Of a DNA stretch of 30,329 bases, positions 30,325 through 30,329 are shown piece by piece. The DNA lies in IMG/VR virus record IMGVR_UViG_3300032116_012607, positions 1-30,329 of that record, one strand, 5' to 3'. Numbering within the stretch: position 1 is the first letter of the stretch; each line of letters opens with the position of its first letter. Made by a program: the position numbers and the translations under genes. The DNA comes from a virus. The notes under the pieces are model-generated. The model was given only the letters and a program-made list of their open reading frames with translations. It was not told where the DNA came from and searched no databases.

Positions 30325-30329
30325 AGGTA

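Overview
The window looks like part of the genome of a tailed double-stranded DNA phage (Caudoviricetes) infecting an actinobacterium, most likely an aquatic one. The evidence is a head-packaging block (terminase, portal, scaffold, N4-gp56-type major capsid protein), a CHAP endolysin with holin-like genes, many tail-fibre proteins with collagen-like Gly-X-Thr repeats, and a WhiB-type iron-sulphur regulator, a family essentially confined to Actinobacteria and their phages. No integrase, tRNA, replication gene or tape-measure gene is visible. The window ends inside genes or operons on both sides.

Layout. (A) 1-1594, minus strand: two collagen-like fibre genes, the first cut by the window edge. 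(B) 1645-6512, plus strand: a tightly coupled seven-gene cassette encoding a small unknown protein, an AhpD-like protein, two 2-oxoglutarate/Fe(II) oxygenases, an unknown protein, a flavin-dependent halogenase and a second unknown protein that has a relative just beyond it. The cassette is clearly AT-richer than the virion genes and sits between two blocks of minus-strand fibre genes, like a moron. (C) 24578 down to 6513, minus strand: the late region, in transcription order lysis genes, small zinc-finger and KTSC proteins, terminase, portal, scaffold, capsid, connector and fibres. It ends with a relative of the last gene of cassette B; the two genes meet stop codon to stop codon in a 24-bp perfect palindrome. 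(D) 24795-25582, plus strand: a secreted lysozyme-like protein coupled to WhiB, with its own promoter, ending in a strong bidirectional terminator. (E) 30324 down to 25631, minus strand: an unknown protein, a zinc-ribbon protein, two more 2OG/Fe(II)-type proteins, a DxD glycosyltransferase, a sugar-nucleotide epimerase, and a virion-type protein with a PASTA-like segment.

Possible integration. Virions probably carry long collagen-like (GPT/GAT) fibres, and the same genome carries prolyl-hydroxylase-like enzymes, a glycosyltransferase, an epimerase and a halogenase. This suggests, but does not prove, that fibre or host-surface molecules are hydroxylated, glycosylated or halogenated. A recurring extended -10 element, TGCTAAG(A/G)T, lies in front of four transcription units and is the best candidate for the phage's own promoter class. 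Two of these promoters are followed by hairpins before the first gene, and one drives an apparently leaderless mRNA.
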